Below are positions 35,648-45,634 of a stretch of DNA of 64,000 nt, piece by piece. Below the pieces are notes generated by a model. It did not search any database and was not told the origin of the DNA. It saw nothing but the letters and a program-made list of their open reading frames with translations. Source of the DNA: Chloroflexota bacterium (lineage in GTDB: Bacteria > Chloroflexota > Dehalococcoidia > Dehalococcoidales > UBA2162); assembly GCA_016190825.1 (NCBI GenBank), contig JACPPV010000009.1:129328-193327 (forward strand). Direction: 5' to 3'. Within the stretch, counting starts at the first letter, position 1, and each line of letters opens with the position of its first letter. A program made the translations under genes and the position numbers.

Positions 35648-35974
35648 ATGGTAACAGAGAAAACGGCTGCGGAGTCGGCTCAGCGGTTGCGGGACTACGA
35701 ACTCGTCCTTGTGTTTAAGCCGGATTCCGCCGAAGAGAAGCTCGAAGTGGCATTGAATAATCTCGGCAAGTTTGTTGCTGACAGGGGTGGTGCTGTATCT
35801 GAAGTGCAGCGGTGGGGCAGAAGAAAGCTGGCTTATCCCATAAAGAGCTCTCTAGAGGGGATTTATTTTCTGGCAAAGCTCAAATTGAGATCAGCTACGG
35901 GGAAGGAACTGGAATCCAATCTGCGGGTTTCTGAAGATGTCCTACGGCACTTGCTGATCAACCTTGAAAGCTGA
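35648..35974 (+). CDS. rpsF: 30S ribosomal protein S6
   Basis: The 108-residue protein has the S6 core from RDYELVLVFKP through VQRWGRRKLAYPIKSSLEGIYFL. An extra 14 residues at the N-terminus precede the core. S6 binds S18 in the central domain of 16S rRNA. The order rpsF-ssb-rpsR is conserved in bacteria and is seen here. Confidence 0.95.
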   Translation: MVTEKTAAESAQRLRDYELVLVFKPDSAEEKLEVALNNLGKFVADRGGAVSEVQRWGRRKLAYPIKSSLEGIYFLAKLKLRSATGKELESNLRVSEDVLRHLLINLES

Positions 35975-36022
35975 GCCATGACCCTCCAGGATAACGCAGG
36001 ATGAGCGGACAGGAGCGGAAAC

Positions 36023-36433
36023 GTGGTTAGCGTAAATAAAATCATCATCATCGGTAACCTGGGCGGCGAGCCGGAAATGCGCTTTACCCCGAATGGGCGT
36101 GCGGTTACTTCTTTCAGCGTGGCAACCAACTGGCGGTATACAACGGCTGACGGAGACCGCCGCGAGGAAACGGAATGGTTTACCGTGGTCACCTGGGGCA
36201 AGCTGGCTGAACAGTGCAACCAGTTCCTGAACAAAGGGCGGCTTGTCTATGTGGAGGGGAGATTACGTACCCATAGTTGGGAAGGCCAGGACGGACAGAA
36301 GCATTCCCGCAACGAGATCGTCGCTAACCGCGTGAGTTTCCTGGACAGGCAAGCCGTAGCGCCGCTGCCCGGAGAAAGGGTATCTGAAATCCCGGGGGGA
36401 GACGAAATAGAACCTGAAGATCTTCCTTTCTAG
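36023..36433 (+). CDS. ssb: single-stranded DNA-binding protein
   Basis: The 136-residue protein has the OB fold with NKIIIIGNLGGEPEMRFTPNG, WRYTTADG, EWFTVVTWGKLAE and VYVEGRL. It ends in an acidic tip PEDLPF, the docking site for repair and replication proteins. The linker is short. GTG start at 36023 with AGGAG upstream. It lies between rpsF and rpsR. Confidence 0.96.
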   Translation: MVSVNKIIIIGNLGGEPEMRFTPNGRAVTSFSVATNWRYTTADGDRREETEWFTVVTWGKLAEQCNQFLNKGRLVYVEGRLRTHSWEGQDGQKHSRNEIVANRVSFLDRQAVAPLPGERVSEIPGGDEIEPEDLPF

Positions 36434-36477
36434 GCAGATCATTCTATATTGACGTGAGAAACAGGAGAGGATAACCA

Positions 36478-36780
36478 GTGGCAAGAGAACAAAGCGGAGG
36501 CAGAGATACCAGGGGTGGACGCCCCAGATATGCGCCGGTACGCAAAGTGTGCCAGTTCTGCACCGGCAAGATGAAATCAATAGATTATAAAGAAACAGAG
36601 AAACTGCGCAACTTTATATCGGATAGCGGGAAGATAGACCCTCGCCGCCGGACGGGCACCTGTGCCCAGCATCAGCGTCTCCTGGCTACCGCCATAAAAA
36701 GGGCTCGCCATCTCGCTTTACTCCCCTATGTACCAGCCCACGTGCGAAGGACCGGGGTTTTTGGTTCCACGGCCAGCTAA
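36478..36780 (+). CDS. rpsR: 30S ribosomal protein S18
   Basis: The 100-residue protein has [15 protein letters not shown] and [20 protein letters not shown], the S18 core. The CxxC and the later Cys mark the zinc-binding form. GTG start with AGGAG upstream. It lies 44 bp after ssb. Confidence 0.95.
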   Translation: MAREQSGGRDTRGGRPRYAPVRKVCQFCTGKMKSIDYKETEKLRNFISDSGKIDPRRRTGTCAQHQRLLATAIKRARHLALLPYVPAHVRRTGVFGSTAS

Positions 36781-36838
36781 CTTTCGGGCAGGAGCGCTGT
36801 CTTTCAAGAATATTAATTGTTCACAGCGAGGGTTTTAA

Positions 36839-36979
36839 GTGCCAAAAAGGACTTATCAACCGAAAAAGATACCGCGAAGACGCGAGCATGGCTTTCTGAA
36901 GAGAATGAGCAGCCGGGGCGGACGAATCGTTCTTAAGCTGCGCCGACTGAAAGGCCGGCAGCGATTGACCGTGGTCTGA
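36839..36979 (+). CDS. rpmH: 50S ribosomal protein L34
   Basis: The 46-codon frame starts with GTG and encodes [19 protein letters not shown] and [19 protein letters not shown], a complete L34. GAGGGTT precedes the start. It begins the rpmH-rnpA-yidD-yidC-jag order, usually near the chromosome origin in bacteria; no dnaA or DnaA boxes are visible here. Confidence 0.93.
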   Translation: MPKRTYQPKKIPRRREHGFLKRMSSRGGRIVLKLRRLKGRQRLTVV

Positions 36980-37016
36980 CGCTGAATCCTCATAAAACAG
37001 ACCGGGAGGGGGAGTG

Positions 37017-37397
37017 ATGAGGGGAGAACAATACCTGACCAAACCGCAGCACTTCGCCCGGGTTTACGGTAAAGGGGGGTCATGGGCTTCACGGTATCTG
37101 GTGTTGAGGGCATTTAGCAAGGGTCTTTCGCTTTCCCGGTTCGGTTTTTCCATCAGCCGGAAAGTAGGTAATGCTGTAGTAAGAAACAGGCTGAAGCGCT
37201 GGCTCCGGGAAATAATGAGGGCTGCACCGTTGAAGGCAGGGTATGACATAGTGTTCATTGTCCGCCCTGCTGCGGCGCCGCTTGGTTACTGGGACATAAG
37301 AAAAGGGGCGATGGAACTACTATCCCGCTCCCGCTTGCTCCGGGCGGGCAGGCAGCCTGAAGCAGTGGTAAACGTCGAGGCGGACGGAGAAGGATAA
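37017..37397 (+). CDS. rnpA: ribonuclease P protein component
   Basis: The 126-residue basic protein has the RnpA core with FGFSISRKVGNAVVRNRLKRWLREIMR, which holds the RNR motif that binds RNA. With the RNA subunit it matures tRNA 5' ends. The ATG at 37017 follows GGGAGGGGGAG; a GTG one codon earlier is possible. It lies 37 bp after rpmH. Confidence 0.94.
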   Translation: MRGEQYLTKPQHFARVYGKGGSWASRYLVLRAFSKGLSLSRFGFSISRKVGNAVVRNRLKRWLREIMRAAPLKAGYDIVFIVRPAAAPLGYWDIRKGAMELLSRSRLLRAGRQPEAVVNVEADGEG

Positions 37398-37463
37398 GCA
37401 AGACGAGATTGCGCGGTGGCCCCTACCGATACCCCTACCATGAGTGAAAATTACACCTGACTA

Positions 37464-37697
37464 GTGAACGAAGAAACAAGAGGAAAAGTGAGGACGATTG
37501 CGCTGGGTTTAATCCGGCTATACCAGGAGACATGGTCACGCGTCACACCCCCATCCTGCCGTTTTTTGCCCACATGCTCACAGTACACTTACGAAGCAAT
37601 CAGCCAACACGGTCTCCTGAGTGGGATGTGGTTAGGAATGAAGCGGCTCGCCCGCTGCCATCCGCTGCATCCGGGCGGCTATGACCCTGTACCATGA
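37464..37697 (+). CDS. yidD: membrane protein insertion efficiency factor YidD
   Basis: The 77-residue protein has the YidD signature: [23 protein letters not shown] split over residues 17-39, CSQYTYEAI, and the ending GGYDPVP. It helps YidC insert membrane proteins. GTG start. It lies between rnpA and a beta-propeller gene. Confidence 0.93.
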   Translation: MNEETRGKVRTIALGLIRLYQETWSRVTPPSCRFLPTCSQYTYEAISQHGLLSGMWLGMKRLARCHPLHPGGYDPVP

Positions 37698-37766
37698 TGG
37701 ACAGGGCAACAGGCGGATGAACATCGTGGTACTTTCAGCGCTTTCGTCCCCGAAGAGTAAGCATAA

Positions 37767-39035
37767 GTGATAGGTAACATCAGGAAATTGTTATCCCCCG
37801 GAAAGCTGCTACTGTGGGCTCTGCTGCTGGGTTTGCTCATCTTTGTGAGCTGCGCCCCGGGAGCCGCAACCGTCCCCAAGGGATGGTCAGGCGCGGTCAT
37901 AGCGGATGACACCCTTATCATTGGCTCCATGGAAGGAAAGATGGTGGCTCTCAATACCGCCGATGGTAAACGACTCTGGGAGCTGCCGCTGGAGATGACA
38001 GCCCAACCTGGCGGTCTCTTTGGCTGCGCTCCGGCGCAGTTGCCGGTGGCTATCTACGGTTCGCCCACGATAGCCGGAGATCTGATTTACCTGGGCGGCT
38101 ATGACGGCAAATTTTACGCATTTGTCCCCGGCAGGGATGACCCGAGATGGATATACCCTCGACAGGGGACGGTGGGCGGCTCCATCGTTGGCGGGGCAGC
38201 CACCAGCGTCAGCCAGGACAAGGTCTTCTTTGGCGCATCTGACGGCACCGTTTATGCCCTCGATGCCGCCGATGGCTTCAGGGTGTGGACCTTCCCCACA
38301 AAAAGCAAGATATGGTCAACACCGGCAGTTTTGGAAGATACGCTTTTCGTAGGGACTTTTGATAAGAAGCTTCATGCTCTGGATACGGCCACGGGAGGCA
38401 AGAAGTGGACTTTTGAGGCGGCTGGGGCAATTGTCGCCACCCCGGCAGTCCATGATGGCACAGTTTTTGTCGGCTCCTTTGACCGGAACCTCTATGCGGT
38501 GGATGTAATCTCGGGTCAGCTCAAATGGACATTCACCGCCGGCAACTGGTTCTGGGCAAGGCCTATCGCCACAGACGGTGCCGTCTACGCAGCCTCCCTT
38601 GATGGCAAGGTTCATGTGCTGGATGCCGGCAACGGCAGCACGCTTGCGGAATTTAGCCTGGACAGCCCTGTTAGCTCATCGCCGGTCCTGGCAGGCGGTT
38701 CGTTCATAGTAGCCTCCGAAAAAGGCATCGTTTACGCCATTGATACCGCCGGGAAAGAGATCAGGACACTGGTTGATCTGGAGCTGAAAGGGGCAAAGAT
38801 AAACGCGCCTCTGGCCACAGATGGGAAAATGGTCTACGTCCACGCCAGCAACGCCAGGGTCTATGCGGTGAATGTTGATTCCGGTGCGGATATATGGAGC
38901 GTTTCCTTGAGAAGTGCACCAGCTCCATCTCAGGAAACTGGCGGAGCCAACTGGGGCATAATCATCGGCTTCATTGTTCTCAGCCTTTTGACAATGTTGT
39001 TAATCAAGGCGCTGCGCAGGCGCCCTAAAGCTTAG
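37767..39035 (+). CDS. PQQ-like beta-propeller lipoprotein with C-terminal anchor (BamB-like)
   Basis: The 422-residue protein has an N-terminal signal with a lipobox (FVSC at about residue 29), then about seven repeats of the type YALDxxTGxxxWxF, the blades of a PQQ-like/BamB propeller, and a final membrane helix near 393-413 followed by KALRRRPK. The double anchoring is unusual for BamB. It sits between yidD and yidC, so a role with membrane protein insertion is possible (inference). Start GTG at 37767. Confidence 0.8.
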   Translation: MIGNIRKLLSPGKLLLWALLLGLLIFVSCAPGAATVPKGWSGAVIADDTLIIGSMEGKMVALNTADGKRLWELPLEMTAQPGGLFGCAPAQLPVAIYGSPTIAGDLIYLGGYDGKFYAFVPGRDDPRWIYPRQGTVGGSIVGGAATSVSQDKVFFGASDGTVYALDAADGFRVWTFPTKSKIWSTPAVLEDTLFVGTFDKKLHALDTATGGKKWTFEAAGAIVATPAVHDGTVFVGSFDRNLYAVDVISGQLKWTFTAGNWFWARPIATDGAVYAASLDGKVHVLDAGNGSTLAEFSLDSPVSSSPVLAGGSFIVASEKGIVYAIDTAGKEIRTLVDLELKGAKINAPLATDGKMVYVHASNARVYAVNVDSGADIWSVSLRSAPAPSQETGGANWGIIIGFIVLSLLTMLLIKALRRRPKA

Positions 39036-39049
39036 TGAGGTAGACTTAG

Positions 39050-40015
39050 TTGAGTATCGGCGCAATCTGGGACCTGATTATTCTCTCTCCCCTGGTGAAC
39101 ATTGTCGTCGTGCTGTCTCACTACCTTTTTGGCAGCTTCGGCCTGACCATCATCGTGCTGACAATAGCCATACGGCTCTTGACCTATCCTCTCACTCTAA
39201 AGCAACTCCATGCAACCAAAGCCATGCAGAACATCCAGTCCCAGGTGGCAGAACTGCAGAAAAAGTACGATAAGGATAGAAAGAGGCTGGCGCAGGAGCA
39301 GATGAAACTCTATCGGGAAGCCGGCATGAACCCGGCTGGCTGCCTTTTGCCCATGCTTATCCAAATGCCTGTCTGGATAGCCCTCTATCAGGCGATAGTC
39401 CGCGTCCTGGCAGTAAATCCGGAAGATTTCCTGAACCTGTCAAGACACCTTTACGCTTCCTGGTCAATGGTTTTCTCCCAGGTGCCACTGGAAAGCCGCT
39501 TTCTGTGGCTGGACCTCGCGGCACCGGACCGTTTGATGATTTTGCCCATTCTGGTAGGCGCTTCAATGTGGGCACAGCAGAAAATGACAACCACGCCGAG
39601 CTCGGACCCAAGGCAACAGGCTCAGTCACAGATGATGCTCTGGATGATGCCGCTAATGTTCGCCTTCCTTACGCTACAGTTTCCGAGCGGCCTGGCCCTT
39701 TACTGGACGGTCTCAAACGTCATCGGCATCGTAAATCAGTATTTTGTCACCGGTTGGGGTGGACTGGTTATCCCAGGAATTACTACTAGGCGAGCGCCCG
39801 AAGCGAAGAAGATCAGAGGGCAGGTAGTACGGCAGGAGGCGTCGCCGCAGGCAGGAAAGGAAACCGCCGCACCCGTCCCCCCGCCCGAAGGGGAGGTAGC
39901 AGATGGAAAACCTGGAGTTCAGCGGCAAGACCGTAGAAGAGGCACTTCAGAACGCCCTGGAAGAACTGGGCGTAGACCGGGAGGAGGTGGAGGTCGTCGT
40001 CGTAAAGGAGGGTAA
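39050..40015 (+). CDS. yidC: membrane protein insertase YidC with Arg/Gly-rich tail
   Basis: The 321-residue protein is the short YidC/Oxa1 form with five membrane helices: FGLTIIVLTIAIRLLTYPLT, the KAMQNIQ...QEQMKLYREAGMNP cytoplasmic hairpin, CLLPMLIQMPVWIALY and two C-terminal helices, the last with GLALYWTVSNV. The start is TTG at 39050. The last 37 residues have 11 Arg and 2 Lys and overlap the start of jag in another frame. Basic tails of YidC bind ribosomes in other bacteria; here this is inference. Confidence 0.92.
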   Translation: MSIGAIWDLIILSPLVNIVVVLSHYLFGSFGLTIIVLTIAIRLLTYPLTLKQLHATKAMQNIQSQVAELQKKYDKDRKRLAQEQMKLYREAGMNPAGCLLPMLIQMPVWIALYQAIVRVLAVNPEDFLNLSRHLYASWSMVFSQVPLESRFLWLDLAAPDRLMILPILVGASMWAQQKMTTTPSSDPRQQAQSQMMLWMMPLMFAFLTLQFPSGLALYWTVSNVIGIVNQYFVTGWGGLVIPGITTRRAPEAKKIRGQVVRQEASPQAGKETAAPVPPPEGEVADGKPGVQRQDRRRGTSERPGRTGRRPGGGGGRRRKGG

Positions 40016-40553
40016 AGCTGGCATTCTGGGATTGGGCGCCGAATCCGCTGTGATCAGAGTAGTACGGCGGGCGCCAGGCTTGCCGGATGCCGTAACTGAT
40101 ACGGCGAGGTCCATACTGGAGAAGCTGCTGGCGCTTATGGAGATAGATGGCACGGTAACAGTCGAAACAGAGCTCCTGGCTGGCCAGACTGCCTCAACAG
40201 TCCTGAATATAGCCGGTGATGACCTCGGCATCCTGATCGGACGACGCGGGCAGACCCTCTCCAGCCTCCAATACCTCGTCCGGCTGATGGTCAATCACCA
40301 GACAAAAAGCAAAGCGCCGGCGCCTATCATTATTGACGTGGAAGGGTACAGACGGCGCCGTTATGAGGCGCTGGAGGAATTCGCCAGGCAAATGGCGGAG
40401 CAAGTGCGCATCAAAGGCAGGCCATTTACCTTTGAGCCGATGTCTCCATTTGAGCGGCGCATCATCCACGTAGCCCTGGCTAATAATCCTGAAGTCACCA
40501 CGGAAAGCACCGGAGAAGGCGAATCACGCCAGGTGGTCATCCGGCTCAAGTGA
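39903..40553 (+). CDS. jag: RNA-binding protein Jag/KhpB
   Basis: The 216-residue protein has the Jag N-terminal domain (1-50), a type II KH domain with the GxxG loop in IGRRGQTLSSLQYLV, and a C-terminal R3H domain with ERRIIHVAL and RQVVIRLK. It binds RNA together with KhpA. Its ATG has a strong GGGGAGG and lies 113 bp inside yidC in another frame. It converges on mfd with a 15-bp gap. Confidence 0.92.
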   Translation: MENLEFSGKTVEEALQNALEELGVDREEVEVVVVKEGKAGILGLGAESAVIRVVRRAPGLPDAVTDTARSILEKLLALMEIDGTVTVETELLAGQTASTVLNIAGDDLGILIGRRGQTLSSLQYLVRLMVNHQTKSKAPAPIIIDVEGYRRRRYEALEEFARQMAEQVRIKGRPFTFEPMSPFERRIIHVALANNPEVTTESTGEGESRQVVIRLK

Positions 40554-40568
40554 AAATAGTAACTCATA

Positions 40569-43500
40569 TCAGTCAACCCTCTTCACCACCTCCTCCAGCA
40601 CCTCACGCCACTTTTCGCCGAGGCGGCGGTGATGAAGACGGATTTGAAGGGCATCAAAATGGATGCTGCCTGCTTGTAATGAGCCTGTCGAAGCCACCGG
40701 AACGCGCAGACCTCTCAGGAAGGGTCCGAGTTTCGCGGTGTCAAAGCGCATTCCATCAAAGCGGCGGATGATGATTTCTCCCTCCTGGGTGGAAACTGAC
40801 TCGATGCCGGCCATTGCAGCCAGCGCCCTTATCCTGAGTGCGTAAAGTAGATTTTCTACCTCACGCGGCGGCATGCCAAAGCGGTCCTTTAGCTCCCGTG
40901 CAAGGCTTTCCACCTGCTCCGCCTTTTCAATTTTGCCCAGCCGCTGGTAAAGAGCAATCCGGACCTCAAGCTCAGTGACATAGCCCTCGGGAATAAAGGC
41001 GGGGAAAGGCAAGTCTATGGTCGGCGGCGGCAGATGCGCCTTCTTTACTTCCTCTTCACTCCTGCCCTCTTTTTTCGCCTTAAGCTCTTCGACCGCCTGC
41101 GCCAGAAGCTGGGTGTAAAGGCTAAAGCCTACGGCACTGATGTGGCCGCTCTGCTTTACGCCGAGAAGCGTACCCGCTCCCCTGATTTCCAGGTCCTTCA
41201 TAGCGACGCCAAAGCCCGCACCCAGCTCGGTGGCCTCGTAAATTGTCCGCAAGCGTTTCCGGGCAATATCAGTGAGGCGTTTTCCTTTTTCATAAAGAAA
41301 GTAGGCGTAAGCAAGGTTTGCGCCCCGCCCTACCCTGCCCCGCAGTTGATACAGTTGAGTCAGCCCAAACCGGTCGGCGTTGTTGACAATAAGCGTGTTG
41401 ACGTTGGGCATATCCAGTCCAGACTCGATTATGCTGGTACACACCAGGACATCTGCCTTGCTCTGGACAAAATCGGCCATTACCCTCTCCAACTCCTCCT
41501 CATCCATCTGCCCGTGGCCGATGGCGAACCGGGCTTCAGGCACCAGTTCCTGGAGCCTGCCGGCAATGAAGGCAATACTCTGCACCCGGTTGTGGACGAA
41601 GAAGACCTGTCCGTTGCGTTCCAACTCGCGCAAGATAGCCTCCCGCACCAGGCGGTCGTTGTATTCGGCCACGTAGGTCTTGACCGGCAAGCGCTCTTCC
41701 GGCGGGGTTTCCATGACGCTCATATCCCTGACGCCGACGAGGGACATGTGCAGAGTGCGGGGGATAGGAGTGGCGCTGAGCGTTAGCACGTCTACCTCCT
41801 GCCGTTTCCGCTTAAAGAATTCCTTGTGGGTGACACCGAAGCGCTGCTCCTCGTCAATGACCAGCAAGCCGAGGTCTTTGAAGATCACATCCTTCTGTAT
41901 CAGACGGTGTGTCCCGATGCAAATATCAACTGTGCCATGAGCCAGGGCTTCTATGACTGCCTTCTGCTCCCGGTGTGAGCGGAACCGGCTGAGCATTTCG
42001 ATCTTTATCGGAAACGCGGCGAAACGCTGGGTAAATGTGGCAAAATGCTGCGCCGCAAGCACTGTCGTCGGCACCAGCACGCCTACCTGCTTGCCATCCA
42101 TTACCGCCTTGAAGGCCGCGCGGATGGCAACCTCTGTCTTGCCGTAGCCAACATCGCCGCATACCAGTCGATCCATTGGTCTGGTTTTCTCCATGTCTTC
42201 TTTCACTTCACTTACCGCATCCAACTGGTCAGGTGTTTCTTCATAGGGAAAAGCCGACTCGAACTCGCGCTGCCAGACGTTATCGGGGGAAAAAGCGAAC
42301 CCGGGCACCACCTCGCGGGCGGCGTAAAGAGCCAGCAGTTCTTCGGCTATGTTTGCCACCGATTCCTTAACCCTTTGTTTGACCCGGGACCACTCCTGGG
42401 TGCCCAGCCGGCTCAGCACCGGTGGTTTTTCTCCGGCACCGATGTAGCGCGTGACGCGGTCAATCTGGTCCGTCGGGACATAAAGCTTATCGCCGGCGGC
42501 ATACTCCAGCACAAGGTATTCTTTCTCGGTGTTGGTGGCACCCAGGATCGTCACACCGGCAAAACGCCCGATGCCATGCTCAACATGCACCACGTAGTCG
42601 CCGGGCCGGATGTCAATGTAAAGCTTATGGTGAGGCACCGGATGTTTCTTCAGAAGACGGCGCTGCTTCACAAAACCAAAAATTTCAGCATCGGTAAACA
42701 GGCAGGTATTGCCCATTACCCACCCTTCGGCCAGCGAACCCTGCAGCAAAGTCATTGAGCCTGGCTCCGGAACATTCTCAATTCCGGCTAGCGGCGGTGC
42801 GATGATACCTTCGGATTCAATGACTTCAGACAGGCGGCTTGCCTGCTGGCTGACAATGATGACCCGCTGCCGCTGAGCCAGCAACTCCCTGACTTTGCTC
42901 ACAAAGCCGGGAAGATGTCCGGCGTAGTTTGGCGCCGGAGCAAATCCCGCCTCAAATCCGGTATCCTCTTCGTAACCCCAGCCGACAAATACCAGGCGGG
43001 TGTGACTTTTCAGAAGCGGCTCCAGGTCGTCCCACAAGAAATAAGGCGTCGGGAAATTTTTCGGCAGGGTGCCTTCGGCCGTCATTTCGGACCGCAGCTC
43101 GATAGCTTTAACGTCCAGGTCTGCCATTACCCCGCTGAGGCTGTCCGGCTCATCGAGCACCACCAGGCAGCCAGCGGGCAAGTAGTCAAGCAAACTTCCC
43201 CCGTTCAGGGCCGGTGCATAGAAGCTGCTCTCCGCACTTTCTCCATGCAGTAATGCCGCCAGGTCCTTCTCAAACTGCCGTTTTACTTCGACAGTGCAGC
43301 CGCTCAAGTCCAGAGCGCTGAATGCCATCTCAATCTCCTGGTTGGCGGCCAGTAGCTCTGTAGCCGGAGAAATGGTGATAGAAGGCACCGCTCTGAGCGA
43401 ACGCTGAGTGGAAGGATCGAACAGGCGAATGCTTTCAATGGTGTCACCGAAGAACTCGACTCTGGCCGGTAGGTCACTGCCAGGCGAAAAAATGTCGATG

Positions 43501-44060
43501 ATGCCGCCGCGATGGCTGATCATGCCCGGCATCTCCACCAGGTCTTCCAGCCGATAGCCGATCGCCTGCCACCGCTCCAGCAGATCGAAGAGCCTGATCT
43601 GCTCCTTTGCCCGTATCGTATAACAGGCGGCCTTAAACCGGGCCACGGATAACAGCTTCCGTGACAATGCAGGCGCAGACGCGATGACCAGAGGGGCTGG
43701 ACTTTCTGTGCCTCCAGCGCCGGCGAGAGCGGCCAGTACCTGCAGCCTTTCCAACTCAACGGACGTATCTGCGGAGATACGCTCGTAGGGAAGAGCTTCC
43801 GACTCGGAGAAAAGCGTGACCGTGCCGGGACCGGCCCACACCGATACCTGTTCGTAGAGTTTCCTGGCGTTTTCAGGTTGCGAGGTAAGCACTAGTAACG
43901 GGCGTTGCAAATGTTCATATAGCGATGCGATAAGATATGGTTTGGCGGCATCGGGGACCACCGCCTTCACCTCGCTCTCTGTTTGAAGCCCCTTAATTAT
44001 CCGATGAGAGCCCGGATTTTCCTCAACCAAGTCTAATAATGGAGTCAGCTTAAGTAACAT
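40569..44060 (-). CDS. mfd: transcription-repair coupling factor Mfd
   Basis: The 1163-residue protein has the UvrB-like N-terminal half, the RNA polymerase-interacting Tudor-like domain ([12 protein letters not shown]), the translocase with [11 protein letters not shown] and IDEEQRFGV, helicase motifs [11 protein letters not shown] and QLRGRVGR, and a C-terminal TRCF domain. It removes stalled RNA polymerase and recruits UvrA. The ATG at 44060 has GGAGAAGAA upstream; a GTG five codons earlier is rejected. Full length for the family. Confidence 0.96.
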   Translation of the reverse strand: MLLKLTPLLDLVEENPGSHRIIKGLQTESEVKAVVPDAAKPYLIASLYEHLQRPLLVLTSQPENARKLYEQVSVWAGPGTVTLFSESEALPYERISADTSVELERLQVLAALAGAGGTESPAPLVIASAPALSRKLLSVARFKAACYTIRAKEQIRLFDLLERWQAIGYRLEDLVEMPGMISHRGGIIDIFSPGSDLPARVEFFGDTIESIRLFDPSTQRSLRAVPSITISPATELLAANQEIEMAFSALDLSGCTVEVKRQFEKDLAALLHGESAESSFYAPALNGGSLLDYLPAGCLVVLDEPDSLSGVMADLDVKAIELRSEMTAEGTLPKNFPTPYFLWDDLEPLLKSHTRLVFVGWGYEEDTGFEAGFAPAPNYAGHLPGFVSKVRELLAQRQRVIIVSQQASRLSEVIESEGIIAPPLAGIENVPEPGSMTLLQGSLAEGWVMGNTCLFTDAEIFGFVKQRRLLKKHPVPHHKLYIDIRPGDYVVHVEHGIGRFAGVTILGATNTEKEYLVLEYAAGDKLYVPTDQIDRVTRYIGAGEKPPVLSRLGTQEWSRVKQRVKESVANIAEELLALYAAREVVPGFAFSPDNVWQREFESAFPYEETPDQLDAVSEVKEDMEKTRPMDRLVCGDVGYGKTEVAIRAAFKAVMDGKQVGVLVPTTVLAAQHFATFTQRFAAFPIKIEMLSRFRSHREQKAVIEALAHGTVDICIGTHRLIQKDVIFKDLGLLVIDEEQRFGVTHKEFFKRKRQEVDVLTLSATPIPRTLHMSLVGVRDMSVMETPPEERLPVKTYVAEYNDRLVREAILRELERNGQVFFVHNRVQSIAFIAGRLQELVPEARFAIGHGQMDEEELERVMADFVQSKADVLVCTSIIESGLDMPNVNTLIVNNADRFGLTQLYQLRGRVGRGANLAYAYFLYEKGKRLTDIARKRLRTIYEATELGAGFGVAMKDLEIRGAGTLLGVKQSGHISAVGFSLYTQLLAQAVEELKAKKEGRSEEEVKKAHLPPPTIDLPFPAFIPEGYVTELEVRIALYQRLGKIEKAEQVESLARELKDRFGMPPREVENLLYALRIRALAAMAGIESVSTQEGEIIIRRFDGMRFDTAKLGPFLRGLRVPVASTGSLQAGSIHFDALQIRLHHRRLGEKWREVLEEVVKRVD

Positions 44061-44191
44061 TTCTTCTCCAAACACCTTTAGGGCTAGACCCGAACCGATA
44101 GGGTGCCTAGCCCTGACAAAAGCAATTGTAGCACAGCGGCTAACTCAGGCTCAAACGAACGAAGAAGTAGAGCGTTTGGCGATTTTTTCAA

Positions 44192-44260
44192 CCGTTCGTG
44201 GTGAGCCATTCGGCAGAATCATCCCGACTTACCGGCACGTGCCTGATACGGGGGCGAACA
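44192..44260 (-). repeat. CCGTTCG-bounded hairpin repeat, copy 3 (inverted, shortened)
   Basis: Read on the minus strand it begins GTTCGCCCCCGTATCA and ends CTCACCACGAACGG, the ends of copies 1 and 2, with the middle about 35 bp shorter. It lies between the mfd start (44060) and the MFS gene end. The rest of that 277-bp gap is unremarkable. Confidence 0.7.
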
Positions 44261-44337
44261 GAATCTGTAAACCATCTCAGGGACGGAAACTCTCCAGAGA
44301 AATAAAGGCGGGGGATGACCCCTTCCGGTGCATCTAC

Positions 44338-45540
44338 CTAAATCCTGTGTCTGAGGTTTGTCAGTGCAATGATAAGAGCGACGCCCATCACTATCGCCGA
44401 CAGTGCCAGGCTGGTCTTTATGCCCAATGCTTCCCCGACCCACCCCATGACTGGCGCGCCAATTGCCACCCCAGCCGTCAGTGCTGCGTAGAACATACCA
44501 CTGGCGAGCCCGCGCCGCTCAGCAGGCGCATGTTCGGCGACCAGGGCGGAAATAGAAGGAAAGATGAGCCCGAAAGCCACTCCATATGTTCCCATGGCAG
44601 CCGCCATCAACGGGAACGTAGCGGCGGAGGGCAAGACCAGCAAGGAAAGAATGCCCAGGCCCAAACCGGCGGAGGTTGGCACCACCCTGCCTACCCGGTC
44701 TGAAAGTATGCCGCTCGGAAACTGGAGAGCGATGAATGCTATGGTAAAAACCACCATCAGCATGCCCACATGAAAAGCGCTCATGCCGAAAGCCGTCACG
44801 TGGAGCGGAAGCAAGGTGGCGACTCCTCCGAAGGAAAAATACTGGGCGAAAATCGCCGCGTAAGCCAGCCTCAGCCTCTTCTGGGCAAGCAAACTCTTCA
44901 TCTGTCTGAGGCTTTCTCCAGCCGGGATTTTGGCGCCCGATTTCACTTCTGGCCTGCCGCCAGGTAAAAGAAATGCCAGGACTATGGCGAGTACCAGAAG
45001 GGTTGCGCCGGTCAAAAAAATTGCCGGATATCCGAGCCGGGAGGCAATAACGCCGCTCACGCCATAGCCGACCAGGTTAGCCCCGGCCATCGCAATGCCG
45101 TAGAAGCTCATTATCCTGCCCTTGCCGGTCCTGCTGGCATAGCCGGCGAAAACCAGCATCGTCGCCGGGCCGGCTATTGCGCTGCTGCTGCCATGGAGCA
45201 GCCGTATCAGGACGAGGTGAAGCGGATTACGGCTTAACGTATAGAGCAGCATGCTTATGGCATCGCCGGTTAGTCCGATGATTAGCGGTGCCTTGTATCC
45301 GGCGCGGTCTATCAGCCTGCCGAACAAGAGGTTCGCCGGCGCGTGGACAATGGAGTACACACCGATTATCACCCCGATGGTGCTGATGCCGGCGCCCAGT
45401 TGCGTGGCATAAAGCGCCATGATCGGTATCAGCAACGGCGTATCAAGGAAGCTGAGAAATGCGATCACCGAAATGACCGGCAGTACTCTTTTATCCGGCG
45501 CTATTGAAAGCCGGTTTACTTTCTCTTTGGCGGTTTCCAT
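44338..45540 (-). CDS. major facilitator superfamily transporter
   Basis: The 400-residue protein has about 12 membrane helices in two halves and the MFS loop-2 motif GRLIDRAGYK; the second half repeats it as GILSDRVGRV. The central loop (GGRPEVKSGAKIPAG) is cytoplasmic. The family covers drug efflux and sugar uptake, and no substrate can be inferred. Divergent from proB, with the proB promoter in the 94-bp gap. Confidence 0.85.
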   Translation of the reverse strand: METAKEKVNRLSIAPDKRVLPVISVIAFLSFLDTPLLIPIMALYATQLGAGISTIGVIIGVYSIVHAPANLLFGRLIDRAGYKAPLIIGLTGDAISMLLYTLSRNPLHLVLIRLLHGSSSAIAGPATMLVFAGYASRTGKGRIMSFYGIAMAGANLVGYGVSGVIASRLGYPAIFLTGATLLVLAIVLAFLLPGGRPEVKSGAKIPAGESLRQMKSLLAQKRLRLAYAAIFAQYFSFGGVATLLPLHVTAFGMSAFHVGMLMVVFTIAFIALQFPSGILSDRVGRVVPTSAGLGLGILSLLVLPSAATFPLMAAAMGTYGVAFGLIFPSISALVAEHAPAERRGLASGMFYAALTAGVAIGAPVMGWVGEALGIKTSLALSAIVMGVALIIALTNLRHRI

Positions 45541-45570
45541 GCAAACAGTATACTTCGCCTCGCCCGCTCA

Positions 45571-45599
45571 TTGTCCTCAATAGCTCACACTGCTATAAT
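45571..45599 (+). promoter_or_regulatory. promoter of proB
   Basis: TTGTCC (45571-45576) and TATAAT (45594-45599) with a 17-bp spacer. Confidence 0.6.
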
Positions 45600-45634
45600 G
45601 GAGCGGAAATCTCTGTTGGTTTAGAAAAGGGAAA

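Noticed and set aside
40669..40700. GAGCCTGTCGAAG, part of the CCGTTCG repeat, inside mfd
   Set aside because: The mfd frame is intact and the match is short, so it may be coincidence.
41034..41786. Long plus-strand frames opposite mfd
   Set aside because: They are shadows of the mfd frame with no motifs.
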